Assembly (NCBI RefSeq): GCF_026914265.1
Contig: NC_069136.1
Location: 53,251,381 to 53,315,380, forward strand
DNA from: Mya arenaria
Taxonomy: Eukaryota; Mollusca; Bivalvia; Myida; Myidae
Reading direction: 5' to 3'
DNA: 64,000 nucleotides
Part shown: in pieces, positions 1-10,684 of the stretch
How positions within the stretch are numbered: position 1 is the first letter of the stretch
Layout: every line of letters starts with the position of its first letter
Position numbers and translations under genes: made by a program
Notes under the pieces: model-generated
The model's database searches: none
What the model saw: only the letters and a program-made list of their open reading frames with translations
What the model was told of the DNA's origin: nothing

Positions 1-290
1 TGTTGATTTCAATTAAGACAAATAACTTCTTCATACGAATATAATATTGAGAAAACTAAGAATTTTGTAATCACAATATCATCCCATTTTAATTGTTTTT
101 AAAATGACCAGCAGACCCTGGTCATAGCCAATGACTTTGGAATTTAACCTCATAAACTTTTGTTAAAAATTAAAAACATGACCTAAGGAGGGGTTTGTGT
201 CTTCTCTTACAAAGAGTATTGTAATAATGATAATTATTAAAAAACCGAGTAGTTGCAGTTAACATATTTGTTATTTTGAGAGCATTCATA
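1..290. other. AT-rich sequence without a recognised feature
   Basis: No convincing exon, RNA gene or repeat is visible on either strand. It is AT-rich with short homopolymer runs. It could hold the promoter or 5' UTR of the signal-peptide-like reading frame that begins at 291, but no core promoter motif can be assigned with confidence. Confidence 0.4.
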
Positions 291-362
291 ATGTGGAAGG
301 TTCTTGCTGTGTTTTTGTTGTTGTTTGTGGAACAAACGCATGGCATGACGTCGTTGATATAA
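291..362 (+). CDS. Possible first coding exon: signal peptide
   Basis: The ATG at 291 opens a 23-codon frame beginning MWKVLAVFLLLFVEQTHG. This is a short basic start, a hydrophobic core and a plausible cleavage region, as expected of a secretory signal peptide. The frame reaches TAA at 360-362, so a donor must lie before it. The only GT sites there (around 349-352) are weak and leave phase 2, whereas the downstream cysteine-rich exons are phase 1. Use of the alternative acceptor at 779-780 would restore phase. The link to the exons at 783-5280 is therefore inferred only from position and from their secreted character. Confidence 0.25.
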   Translation: MWKVLAVFLLLFVEQTHGMTSLI

Positions 363-782
363 GTATGAATGTTTAAGTTACTTTATATTAATAGACTCAG
401 CGTTCATGCTGTAAAATATAATAAACAATGACAATCTTTACTGAAAAATGCTATGCATATGAATTAGTATAATCTTTTTTTCTTTTTTTTTAAGAACCGT
501 GTATTACTAAGCAAATGAAATCAATATTTTGTAATACTTTTGTTGTCTTTATAACGGTTTATTATAATTATTTTTGAAACTATTGGTCAAACAAACTTCT
601 GATTTAAGGCGCGCAATGTGTCAGTCACCGATAGAAATATAGTGCAAATAACTCACATTTAAATATTACTATTTATTATTGCTTATTTTGTTTACTTGTA
701 ATGAATCTATAATTGTAACGGTTATATTGTCCCACCTGTCTTAACTATTTAGGATTTCACATATGTTTTAACTTTTACAGAG

Positions 783-905
783 TAACCCTGTATCAACAGC
801 TTTATATTTCCATTTGTCTATCCAAGGTGGCTATGTTTCCCTACTGTGCCAAGTTTGCGGCCGAGTCAGGGAACTGCACAAACAATCCCCCACGCTGCTG
901 CTACA
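783..905 (+). CDS. Cysteine-rich exon (putative secreted protein, exon 2)
   Basis: A pyrimidine-rich acceptor (cttttacagag) precedes 783 and a consensus donor (gtaagt) follows 905. The frame is open through the exon and ends in a CAKF...SGNC...RCCY pattern with four clustered cysteines. The exon is 123 nt, starts and ends in phase 1, and matches the phase of three later cysteine-rich exons on the same strand (3056, 3731, 5162). The spacing suggests small disulfide-rich modules. No named domain is recognised; an acceptor two bases earlier (phase 2) is an alternative start. Confidence 0.4.
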
Positions 906-2108
906 GTAAGTAATGAGCATTATACCAAAGAACAAAGGTTTTAACCTTGCTGTTTTAGAGAGGACTATTTACAAAGTATTCACTGTATATAAAAAACAGG
1001 GACCGCTAGAATTGGGCCACATTTCTACCGTGGGGCCATAATTTGAACACTCAAGGGTCAATTTGGACTAGCATACACGAAAAATGCGAGCAAAATTTAA
1101 ATTGTGCGAGTGACTTTTTACTAAGCTCGCCAAATTCTCTTCGAGTGGATATTTTTATTCGCAGGTCGAAAATTGAACACTTAATTGTTTGACTAGGCTT
1201 TTTATTTACCGGATACATTGTATAAGCTAGGCACGCACTGGTAATGTATGCGAGTGCACTGTTATAGTCATGATGTAATGGTTCCGCTTTGCTAATAGCT
1301 GATTGCAGCTCTCCAGTCTCCACATCATGCTCGTATTGAGTTTTCCCACGCATATATCAGATTTCGAAGGTTAATTTAAGGATGGTTATTCACACGAGTA
1401 CACCGGTCAGTGGTGGATTAGGCCTCTAGAACGTTTGATAAACCCATTCAATAACCATCTTAGTGAATATTTTCAACTTAGTGAGAATTACATAATTTTT
1501 GACATCAGTTTGAAATACCCACTACTTTTCATCAGATTTATTCATATGCATACATTGTTTAGACCATTTTCTTTCTTATTTTTATATTCTTGGTGTCCAA
1601 TTATTGTTTGTTTGCTTTTGAAATCTTTACTAAAATGCTTATTGAATAGAGCCCCAGGTGTATACAAAAGCAATGATGTAAAACCGAGTGACCATTTGGT
1701 ACGACTGGGGACAAAAAAAAAACACTTAGGTATTCATTTTTTATGGATGCATACTTACAGTGAAGCTGCAGCCTTTGTTTGGTAATGATAGTTGATGTCA
1801 TCACAACTCACATTGCCATTTTACGAGGAAGCACACGAACAAATATGTGATTTCATGATACAGCTAAAGTCTAGTCATGTGACTGATTCAGAACACTACC
1901 AGTCGGTCTGGCTAGCCTCGGACATAGCTAATATGTCATACGATGACTGCACTAATACACGAATTGATAATGCCAAATGCAACTTTTGGAAATATAATAA
2001 CGTCTACTTTTTATTAAAATGAAGGGTACTTAAATAATTTATGGCCACTGACCCATTTTACACATCGTACATACACCAATGTCATACGCCAGTAGTATGT
2101 TCGTGATA
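906..2108. other. Intron-like sequence, no feature seen
   Basis: AT-rich sequence between the putative cysteine-rich exons. Short open frames exist on both strands, but none has splice sites, codon bias or a recognisable motif, so I treat them as chance. Confidence 0.4.
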
Positions 2109-2610
2109 TTAAAGGGACTGTTTCACAGATTGGCACCAAAAAAGTTTTTTTTCTGTAACGAATCTCAGGACAATTATCTAATAGAATGTGTAACGCTTTG
2201 ATATCATAATTGTAAAAAAGTACCAAAATGTAAAAAAAATTGTGTCGGCGACCGGGTTCGAACCCGCGTCGCCAAAATTAAACTTCTTAAGCGTCTTACT
2301 GACTGAGCTACAAAGGCTTATTCTAATCGAGTGACATAATTAAGCTATACTCCTACCTCGGTTATATCACGTGACAACACCGACTAGCCAGTCACACATA
2401 AGGAATGAATTCTACATGGTAGATATACCCAGTATTCTTTTTAATGGAAAAATACGAAATAACTGCTAAACTTAAATAAATTGTAAACCATGTGGTACTT
2501 CAGTTAGTAAGTTTCTATGCATTGTACACATCAATGCCAAGTTTATGTCAGTTTTCGACAATTTTCTTTTCTCTCTCGCTATTTTATCATACGTGAGACA
2601 GCCCCTTTAA
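2109..2610 (-). mobile_element. Terminal-inverted-repeat element with a tRNA-like core, copy 1
   Basis: The left end reads TTAAAGGGACTGTTTCAC and the right end is its imperfect inverse (gtgagacagcccctttaa). Inside lies a tRNA-like segment on the minus strand (2243-2318) and unique AT-rich sequence. A second copy in the opposite orientation is at 36656-37172, with the same ends and core. The pairing of transposon-like ends with a SINE-like RNA polymerase III head is unusual. It is non-coding, so any transposition would depend on enzymes supplied elsewhere. Confidence 0.75.
2243..2318 (-). repeat. tRNA-like segment (A and B boxes) inside the element
   Basis: Read on the minus strand it contains TGTAGCTCAGTCAG (A box) and GCGGGTTCGAACCCG (B box), the two internal promoter blocks of a tRNA gene. 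There is no convincing seven-pair acceptor stem, and the same segment occurs in a second dispersed copy. It is a tRNA-derived repeat head, not a functional tRNA. Confidence 0.7.
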
Positions 2611-3055
2611 TGTTAGAAATGTTAGGAGACCTATTACTTATTACATGTAAACATTGGTCCTATATAAGCAATGTTTGACTATGAGGCTCGTCCCTGTAGC
2701 TTTTTGTGTATTATTGTATTGTTTAACAGTTTATCTTAGTTCTACATGACAATTCTTTATAGAATTGTTTAAGTTTTTACTTGTAGTTTTGTCTCATTAA
2801 ATACTTCGCATCCTAGCATAGTCTTGGCATTCAAAGAAAACAAGTTTATGAGCCTGAATCACACATTATATATATTATCGAAGTATGTCCATTTAAGTTT
2901 GATAAAAATATATACAATAATTTATAATTTGATAAGAATTTTAGAAAATTCTTGGGGCTCTTTTTCTCTTTCCTGTTTGAATAAAACTTTATTCAAAAAT
3001 GTGCAAAACGGGAATTGACATAGATGATTGTACAAGTACTGGCCGTGTTTTTTAG

Positions 3056-3157
3056 GTTGATGGCCACGGGTGTGTTGGTGTGTTGATGAACCGGCCAGTT
3101 GTTCGTCATGGTGGACAAAGGTGGAGGTGACCGGCGTGTGTCAAACATGTGATAACC
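3056..3157 (+). CDS. Cysteine-rich exon with an in-frame TGA (exon 3, possibly defective)
   Basis: The acceptor tgttttttag precedes 3056 and the donor gtgagt follows 3157. The 102-nt exon is phase 1 at both ends if read as CWCVDEPASC...GVCQTC. That frame has five cysteines in a CxC...C...CxxC arrangement like the exons at 3731 and 5162. The second codon of this frame (3058-3060) is TGA. In the exon at 3731 the same position is TGT (Cys), so one base change may have made this a stop. Being a multiple of three, the exon could be skipped without changing frame. It may be a decayed duplicate, a recoded codon or an assembly error. Confidence 0.35.
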
Positions 3158-3730
3158 GTGAGTTGCTGTTCTTTAATCACGTCATTGACCATTGCTCTCT
3201 GTCCAAACAACTGTTGTTTATTTCAAAAAAGTTGTTATACAAACCAGATTGAGTTGTGCACCAGGTAGTTTGAGTTGCTGGGTATACCGTCAACCTTGAG
3301 TTGTGCCGTCAATATTCAATCAGATTTTGAGATGTAAATGTGTACATGTTCAAATGACTTTGAGAGGTACAATCCTCGGATTATAGAACATTCCCGTTTT
3401 TGTCGAGATATTGGGGGCTTAAAATCACGCTCTTACGTGTGATAGCTGTCGGTCTTTTAGACGTTCATAGTGGCCACGGATCTATGATACACCGTGATTT
3501 GATCAATGGATTTAGCGTATTAATTTAAATAACGCATTCTTGACAAACCTTTGCTAGCCATATAAGAGCACAAGTCCTTTCAGTGAATTAAAATACACCT
3601 ATTCTGTTTAACGGCATAATATTTTCATAAAACTCGACAACCACCACATATATTTGAAAGAAACAAAAACTTTTGCACAAATACTTTTGTAACATCATAA
3701 TTCTATCTCTATTCTCTTATATTTTGCTAG

Positions 3731-3817
3731 GTTGTAAGTGTGATACAGATTGTGATGACAACACGTATTACTCTGTGGAGAGCGGCACCTGCAGCCAATC
3801 CGCTCAGTTTCGTGATG
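3731..3817 (+). CDS. Cysteine-rich exon (exon 4)
   Basis: The acceptor ttttgctag precedes 3731 and the donor gtaaga follows 3817. The 87-nt exon is phase 1 at both ends and reads GCKCDTDC...ESGTCSQSAQFRDG. Its CxCxxxC...SGTC pattern resembles the terminal exon at 5162 (CxC...C...SGPCxxCC), which it joins in phase: its final G plus the AC of the next exon make Asp. The sequence fits a secreted, disulfide-bonded protein built from repeated small modules. The family is not recognised. Confidence 0.5.
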
Positions 3818-3837
3818 GTAAGAATTGTGTCAGAGCA

Positions 3838-4170
3838 GATAGTGTGTGTATACCACGTGACAAATTGCGTCATATATGATCGTCGAAAAGCAACATTTCT
3901 CTTAGAATGAAGACTTAACAAAAACAAAGAAACAAAGGGCAGTTCATGCCGCTTAAAGAGTCCCGCCTTTGTTTTATAACCGGAGTTGATTAGGTGTTTA
4001 GTTTCACAACCACTTCGACAAACCTGTTTCCAAAATAATGTTTTGACAGTGCTCCGTCAGACGGCCGCTTTGTAAAAAGGTTTGTCGAATGGTAAAAAAA
4101 ACTGAACTCTCAACTAAACTCTGGTAAAACAACGAATGCGGGGCTCTGTAAGCGGCGTAGGATGTGTTAT
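3838..4170. repeat. Dispersed inverted-repeat element, partial
   Basis: The left end (agtgtgtgtataccacgtg) matches the ends of the short element at 5386-5522. Internal parts near 3935-3975 and 4130-4150 (gccgcttaaagagtcccgc and its near-inverse) recur at 50205-50362. It is probably a degraded non-autonomous DNA transposon inside an intron of the cysteine-rich gene. Confidence 0.5.
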
Positions 4171-4483
4171 GTTTCACTTAAAATGTTAAATAACTAGTAA
4201 AGTTATAAATGAATGTTTATGTGACGACAAATGTATTTGCGTATTATACAAACATTAATGAAGTCCAATGGACTGGGTCTATTTTCACTATCGTATTGAG
4301 TCTGAGTTTAAGACTAAGTATCAGAAAACTGAATTATTAAGTGTTTAATAAATGAACAATATAACTAATTTTGACAGAAATATGTAAGCCTGTATGTAAA
4401 AAGGATTACTGGTAACACATGTATCATATTTCCACATATGATAGCATTTTCACAGCAAAATTAAATTAAGCATTTCTGAGTGT

Positions 4484-4914
4484 AAGTCTCAAACTCAAGC
4501 CGATAGCGAATAGGGCCCAGTGACCATGGTTACGAACAGTTGCTTGTCTGAGTCCAGACTCAGGTTCAAGACGATAGTGAGTACGGGCCCAGGGTCCATG
4601 GTATCGAATAGTTTCATGTCTGAGTACAGACTCAGGCTGAAGGCAATAGTGAGTACGGGCCCTGGGACCATAGTTACGAACAGTTGCAAGTCTGAGTCCA
4701 GACTTTGGCTCAGGACGATAGTGATTACTGGCCCAGGGACCATGGTTACGAACAGTTTCATGTCTGAGTACAGACTCAAGCTGAAGGCGATAGTGAGTAC
4801 GGCCCTGGGACCATAGTTACGAACAATTGCAAGTCCAGACTTTGGCTCAGGACGATAGTTAGTACGAGCCCAGGGACGATGATTAAGAATATATTCAAGT
4901 CTGAGTCAGACTCA
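4484..4914 (+). repeat. Tandem repeat, ~73-bp unit, 5-6 copies
   Basis: Units contain gtctgagtccagactcagg followed by a stretch such as gggcccagggaccatggt. Consecutive copies align at about 73 bp with substitutions. Each unit carries the short palindrome gtctgagtNcagactcag. Related single copies occur near 5085-5115, 16050-16110 and 16280-16320, so the array grew from a dispersed sequence. It lies in the intron before the last cysteine-rich exon. Confidence 0.75.
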
Positions 4915-5161
4915 GAATTACTCTTTTATCAAATTAAAAAAAATCTTCGTTCCATTCGTTTTGCAGAAATGAACTCATCGTACAAATTCAAAAAGTTAAA
5001 AAAATCATCAAAATGTTATCGTCCATATTCATTTAGAAGGAAAATACAATGAAAATGAAGATTTGCAGTTTTGCCACTTAATTCTGAACTCAGACTTAAG
5101 ACTGTTCGAAATTACAGCCCAAGATGTTTTTAATACTCAGAATACTTATTATGCATTCCAG

Positions 5162-5280
5162 ACGACTCCAGCTATTGCTACTGTTCTGCTATTGGAGGAT
5201 GTCGAAAAGGTTACACTAAGAGCGGCCCCTGCAAGAAATGTTGTCACAAAGACGAGGACCAGGATCATGACGAATCTTAA
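5162..5280 (+). CDS. Terminal cysteine-rich exon (exon 5)
   Basis: The acceptor (gcattccag) precedes 5162. With the phase-1 G of the exon at 3731 the frame runs DDSSYCYCSAIGGC, then a SGPCKKCC block, then a short acidic and histidine tail, ending at TAA 5278-5280. Six cysteines lie within 23 residues in the order CxC, C, CxxCC. The short polar tail and the stop make this the likely C-terminal exon. No polyadenylation signal was located nearby. It looks like a small disulfide-rich secreted module, function unknown. Confidence 0.5.
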
Positions 5281-5385
5281 ACTGCCTGCTTGTCTTGATA
5301 TCAACATACAATGCATAGTAAAATGATGGAAATTAATTACCATTGAAAAAGAGCGTTTTACATGCTGTTCTCTGATATACTCTGC

Positions 5386-5522
5386 CAGTGTGTGTATACC
5401 ACGTTATAAAATGGTCAAGAAACAAAAAAGTTATCTTTCTTTAAAGTCATCATTCGAAGCAAAACATTGCCTTCCGGCGTAGCATTTATGACGTAATTTT
5501 ATCACGTGGTATATACACACTG
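5386..5522. mobile_element. Short palindromic element (MITE-like), 137 bp
   Basis: It begins cagtgtgtgtataccacg and ends with the inverse (cgtggtatatacacactg). Much of the interior can pair as well. The same ends occur at 3838 and at 50345-50365. Its size, inverted ends and copy number fit a non-autonomous DNA transposon. Confidence 0.7.
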
Positions 5523-6430
5523 TCAGCGAAGTGTGTTTGTAAATCACATCTTCAAAGCACGTTCATTTAAAACCGAAAAACGATGTAAATTCGGATTTTA
5601 ATTTCAGCGAAGTTTGTCCTTTAAAATTAGGCGTTTTTATGTGGTAAGTGTACTCCCATTGCTAGCGATATTTCGATGGGTCGCCTTTTCATTTAAGCGA
5701 GCATGACCCGTTTCCGAAGTCGGCTTCCGTAAATTTGACATGAACCTCGTTTATATATATACAGCTTTTTTATTTTATGTTGAGTTGAAAGACATTTGAT
5801 TTCAGTAGTCGCAATTAGATGGCACATTTACAGTAAACAGTTCTTGCATGGGCTTTTGTGTAACAGTCAAAACTGTGGTCCCGAGGTGGAGGGATGGCTT
5901 CTGAACTGTTGTCCCTTGGCCGAAAAGCCGAGGGCAACAGTTCAGAATGTCATCCCCGATACCGATAGTCGAAAAACACTAAATTTGAACATAAATAGAC
6001 CATATTTTACTATGGGAATTCATTTAACAGGGTGAGGAATCACGTGACATTAAAGGGTTCTCACATGGGTCACCAAGGGTCACAACCGATGTAGACAAAC
6101 AGTAAAGTGACGATAATTTCAAAATAACTGTTTTGACATAAAATATATAAGACTATGGAATTTTCAGCTTCTCTACGAGTGAAAGATTTAAGATTTGTTT
6201 GTATTTTAAGGATGCAATTATTGGTTAAAATTTCAGCGTTGCATCGTTCTACATTATTTCGTCAAGTTGACATTTTGGCTATGGATTGCATCATTAAAAT
6301 ACAAGGAACTCAAAATATTTCTCACGTATAGAAGCAAAAAAAGGCGTTGTTTTTATAGGCTAAGACATTTTTTCAATTTTTTTTTCGTATTATATATACT
6401 TTGTGTATAATTCCTTAAATAGCAAGCATG
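5523..6430. other. Intergenic sequence with one hairpin
   Basis: No gene is recognised. From about 5892 to 5955 there is an inverted repeat whose arms contain ctgaactgttgtccc and gggcaacagttcag around a very short loop. This is probably the core of another palindromic repeat element. The remainder is AT-rich. Confidence 0.5.
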
Positions 6431-7618
6431 GTTGTTGCACTGAATAGAGGGTTTCACTAGCGGATCGAGGGGAGGGGCACCCGGCGCGAGTCCCCCCCCT
6501 TAAATCGTCCAAGTTTACTTTTTATTTCAATATACGAGAAAAAAGTAATAAAATACTCCCAAAATGCACCATTTCGGAAAAGATAGTATTAAAATTTTGT
6601 TGGGGGAGTATCTCCTTCCGCCCTGCCAACACCTTAACCAAATAGGTTTCGATTCTGATGCCGGGCACAAGTCAAGCGGTTACGCCCCTAAGTTACGCCA
6701 CTTCTTACGTTGAAATCGAGAACTGCCCCCGGATTTTAAGATAAGCACAAAATAATACAATATCCGAACGCTTAGCAACAGTGTGCTGGGCGTGGAAGGG
6801 GAGAGGGAGAGATGTGTTGGGCGTGGAGGGGGAGAGGGAGAGATGTGTTGGGCGTGGAGGGGGAGAGGGAGAGATGTGTTGGGCATGGATGGGGAGAGGG
6901 AGTGGTGTGCTGGGCATGGAGGGGGGGGGGAGGAAGAGATGTGTTGGGCATGGATGGGGAGAGGGAGTGGTGTGCTGGGCATGGAGAGGAAAAGGGAGAG
7001 ATGTGTTGGGCATGGATGGTGAGAGGGAGAGATGTGTTGGGCATGGAGGGGGAGAGGGAGAGGTGTGTTGGGCATGGATGTGGAGAGGAAGAGATGTGTT
7101 GGGCGTGGAGGGTGAGAGGGAGTGGTGTGTTGGGCGTGGAGGGGGAGAGGGAGAGATGTGTTGGGCGTGGAGGGGGAAAGGGAGAGATGTGTTGGGCATG
7201 GAGGGTGAGAGGGAGAGATGTGTTGGGCGTGGAGGGTGAGAGGGAGAGGTGTGTTGGGAAACAGTGGATCCAGATCTTTAGGAGCTGTTCATAAAACAAA
7301 AGAGCAAATGACACTTCCGGGCGAGAGACGAAGAGTGGATTTACTAATAAAAAGTCAGTATGGCTCGTTATTTTACCTTACATCTCGATTATTAGAGCTT
7401 ATTTAAGAAATCGGGGAATGCAGTAACATTAAATATCACACATAGTTTTGTTATTTTGTAAGAATATTGTGTATGGAGTAATAAGAACAATTCTCCCATC
7501 GAACACATGCATGTTTACAAACGAAAGCAGAAAACTTCCATCAATTTTCAGCTAAATTTCAGTGAAGAAACTTACATTTATTATTACACCAGTATTATCT
7601 AGTGCTTTTATTCTGTCG
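6431..7618 (+). repeat. Segmental tandem duplication, copy 1 (1188 bp)
   Basis: Sequence from gttgttgcactgaatagag to attctgtcgg is repeated almost base for base in the next 1140 bp. It has a unique left part, a G-rich 31-bp minisatellite and a unique right part. The two copies differ mainly in minisatellite length and at the minisatellite's left edge. The near identity points to a recent duplication or to gene conversion. Confidence 0.9.
6781..7258 (+). repeat. G-rich minisatellite, 31-bp unit, ~15 copies
   Basis: The unit is about gtgttgggcgtggaggg followed by ggagagggagaga. Successive starts (6782, 6813, 6844, 6875) are 31 bp apart. The plus strand is almost pure purine over long runs and could form G-quadruplex or triplex structures. 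Since 31 is not divisible by three and the unit is open in all frames, it creates overlapping spurious frames on both strands. Confidence 0.9.
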
Positions 7619-8758
7619 GTTGTTGCACTGAATAGAGGGTTTCACCAGCGGATCGAGGGGAGGGGCACCCGGCGCGAGTCCCCCCCCCCTTAAATCGTCC
7701 AAGTTTACTTTTTATTTCAATATACGAGAAAAAAGTAATAAAATACTCCAAAAATGCACCATTTCGGAAAAAATAGTATTAAAATTTTGTTGGGGGAGTA
7801 TCTCCTTCCGCCCTGCCAACACCTTAACCAAATAGGTTTCGATTCTGATGCCGGGCACAAGTCAAGCGGTTACGCCCCTAAGTTACGCCACTTCTTACGT
7901 TGAAATCGAGAACTGTCCCCGGATTTTAAGATAAGCACAAAATAATACAATATCCGAACGCTTACACTCACTTCAGTCCAAACAGTGTGCTGGGCGTGGA
8001 AGGGGAGAGGGAGAGATGTGTTGGGCATGGAGGGGGAGAGGGAGAGATGTGTTGGGCGTGGAGGGGGAGAGGGAGAGATGTGTTGGGCATGGAGGGGGAG
8101 AGGGAGAGGTGTGTTGGGCATGGAGGGGGAAAGGAAGAGATGTGTTGGGCATTGATGGGGAGAGGGAGTGGTGTGCTGGGCATGGAGAGGGAAAGGGAGA
8201 GGTGTGTTGGGCATGGATGTGGAGAGGAAGAGATGTGTTGGGCGTGGAGGGTGAGAAGGAGTGGTGTGTTGGGCGTGGAGGGGGAGAGGGAGAGGTGTGT
8301 TGGGCGTGGAGGGGGGAAGGGAGAGATGTGTTTGGCATGGAGGATGAGAGGGAGAGATGTGTTGGACGTGGAGGGTGAGAGGGAGAGGTGTGTTGGGAAA
8401 CAGTGGATCCAGATCTTTAGGAGCTGTTCATAAAACAAAAGAGCAAATGACACTTCCGGGCGAGAGACGAAGAGTGGATTTACTTATAAAAAGTCAGTAT
8501 GGCTCGTTATTTTACCTTACATCTCGATTATTAGAGCTTATTTAAGAAATCGGGGAATGCAGTAACATTAAATGTCACACATAGTTTTGTTATTTTGTAA
8601 GAATATTGTGTATGGAGTAATAAGAACAATTCTCCCATCGAACACATGCATGTTTACAAACGAAAGCAGAAAACTTCCATCAATTTTCAGCTAAATTTCA
8701 GTGAAGAAACTTACATTTATTATTACACCAGTATTATCTAGTGCTTTTATTCTGTCGG
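7619..8758 (+). repeat. Segmental tandem duplication, copy 2 (1140 bp)
   Basis: This is a second, nearly identical copy of 6431-7618. It carries a short insertion before its minisatellite (ctcacttcagtccaaac) and two fewer minisatellite units. The flanks differ by only scattered single bases. Confidence 0.9.
7986..8399 (+). repeat. G-rich minisatellite, second array, ~13 copies
   Basis: The same 31-bp unit as at 6781-7258, within the second duplicate. The order of variant units differs from the first array, so the arrays have changed length since the duplication. Confidence 0.9.
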
Positions 8759-9029
8759 AAATGAATAAGACCGCTTGTTTAAATAAGGATATAAGCATGT
8801 TTATTCTCCTTTTCTGGGTAGAGCTGGAGCCAAAAGTCATGAATCTTGTACCAAAGCGTGGAGACTGAGCCGAATTACATTTGAAGATTAAACATACTCA
8901 TATTGCACTGCTTTCCCCAATCTCTCAAATCGTGATATTAGGGTGTGATCGAACCCGCAACCATTTTTTGTGAAAGATAGGTTACATATCTAAATCAACT
9001 TTAACACAAATACAAAATCAACAACACAT
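8759..9029. other. No feature recognised
   Basis: AT-rich sequence downstream, on the minus strand, of the gene ending at 9159. Nothing beyond short A/T runs is evident. Confidence 0.35.
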
Positions 9030-9035
9030 TTTATT
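9030..9035 (-). terminator. Polyadenylation signal for the 9159-11581 gene
   Basis: TTTATT on the plus strand is AATAAA on the minus strand, about 125 bp past the stop codon at 9159. It is the nearest canonical signal and the position is plausible for a short 3' UTR. Not otherwise verified. Confidence 0.4.
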
Positions 9036-9158
9036 AATGGTTAATAAATGTTTTTTTTTATCGTATTCTTAAAACAAATATACGGGTAAGGAAACACAGT
9101 ATTTCCTTCAAATGTTTTTGTTTCAAAGTGCATGTAAACAACAGTTCGCGAAACAATG

Positions 9159-9289
9159 TTAACAACATGTTGGTTCCCGGATAACTGTAAATCCTCCACC
9201 ATCTCCTCGGCCATTGCCTGTTCTTCCGCCGCTTCCGCTACTGCTGAACAGCAGGATAGGCGTTGCCAGAAATAACGCAAGTAGGGGCA
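9159..9289 (-). CDS. Signal/transmembrane small protein A, exon 2 (membrane segment and tail)
   Basis: On the minus strand an acceptor (tcattgtag) is followed by a phase-1 exon. With the last T of the exon at 11404-11581 it makes Leu, then PLLALFLATPILLF, a hydrophobic run long enough to span or anchor in the membrane. A glycine-rich tail follows that contains GRTGNGRGDGGG and ends in Cys-Cys before TAA (9159-9161). The tail carries an RGD tripeptide, but if the signal peptide is cleaved and the segment spans once, the tail is cytosolic, so integrin binding should not be assumed. The joined protein is 102 residues. No family is recognised. The architecture matches the gene at 35269-36496. Confidence 0.6.
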
Positions 9290-9299
9290 CTACAATGAT

Positions 9300-10680
9300 A
9301 TTAAGACGAGGAAAATAAATGAAAATATTTACATTCACCTAGTCCTTTGTATAGATAAAACTTTACGTTCATATTGTTTAACACGGAAGGAGTTATGACG
9401 TCATTGTTTACTTCAATATTGCGCATCGATTGGATTTGCGCGACGTCATTTAACCAATATATGTACGATGTTACATAGATCATCTGTTAATATAGCGCTT
9501 CATGGAATTTGCTCGCTTGCCCTACTGCGTTCAAACAGCATAAACGCAATAAAAATGCGAGCAATCCTTTAATGAAATGGTTTGTTCGTCCGACTGAGAC
9601 GGACTAAAAAGATGAGTGTTCATAAAACAACTTTAACAACAATATTTATATGAAAAACTACAGAAACAAGCTCAGTAGTCAAAAGTTTGAACATAACCCT
9701 CGTTTAAAGGCACAGGGTAAACGCCAAAGACATAGAACACAAAAACAAACAATCACAAACCAGAAACATGGAAAAACATCACAAAACTCCACAAACAAAA
9801 ATTCATAATAAATGAAATAAACGATAAATTTTGCACGGTATTTCTTCAACATTAAGTGTCAACAACAAAGCCATTGGTCATACCATGTACCCCGTAATTA
9901 TTGTGAATGCACGGAAAGGTGGTGGTGTGTAAGCTTATTCATACTCGCACTCGGGCCTTGTCCATTGGGGAGTGATCGGATAAGTGTGTTAATCATTTTA
10001 GGTTTTTGGAGCACAGTGTACCCTGGTTCTTTAACGTGCACCACCGTATAGCACTGTCACACAGGACCCCATTTAGCTTCCCTCCCGGACGACGATTAGT
10101 TTTTTTAGTGGAGCAGCGAGGAAACAAACATGAGACCATTCCTTAAATTAACTGTCTTTCGGCAATTGGTCAAAGTACGCGTGGTATCCTCGGACTCAAC
10201 GAGGCCAATTGCGTTCATACCCCGATAATGATGTCAACCCCGCAATTCATTCCTTAAATGTCCTCTGGCTTATTGGCATTCTAACCCTGTTCACAGTATT
10301 TCCGGGTCTGCTCGGACATGATTCAGATCAACCTGGTTTAAGTTATTTTGTTCAATATATGATTAAAAGTCATAGTTGTCTTCAAAGAAATTTACTTACT
10401 GTTAACAAAATCTTGTTGCCATTTTATCAAATATGATATCGTTCGATCTTTTATTCATAATTGAAGTGAGATATATTTTATAAGAAATAATTTGGCTTTA
10501 AATAATACCCTATGGTTATATCTGAGAAGTTACTATCTATTTCGAAAATAAAAACCTTAATTTGTCGGTTTAGCCTTGGTGTATATCTTTTTTCAGTAGG
10601 ACCTTCAAATGAAATTGTGACACTTACGTGATAATAAACGTATTTAAAAGTTCTTGATCTTACGACCTTCTATCGTTCGC
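9300..10680. other. Intron of small protein A with SINE-related sequence
   Basis: Most of this intron is repeat. Sequence from about 9919 to 10135 (ggtggtgtgtaagcttatt ... ggttctttaacgtgcacca) matches the body of the SINE at 12122-12413, without its tRNA-like end. 9690-9900 is A-rich and probably belongs to the same insertion. 10206-10680 shows nothing recognisable. Confidence 0.5.
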
Positions 10681-10684
10681 CTGT

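Noticed and set aside
2243..2318. Candidate tRNA gene
   Set aside because: A and B boxes are present but no acceptor stem, and a dispersed second copy lies inside the same type of element at 36952.
6680..8545. Overlapping Pro/His/Ser-rich and Gly/Arg/Glu-rich frames
   Set aside because: They are products of the 31-bp minisatellite, open in every frame and strand at once; the duplicated copy shows the same artefact.
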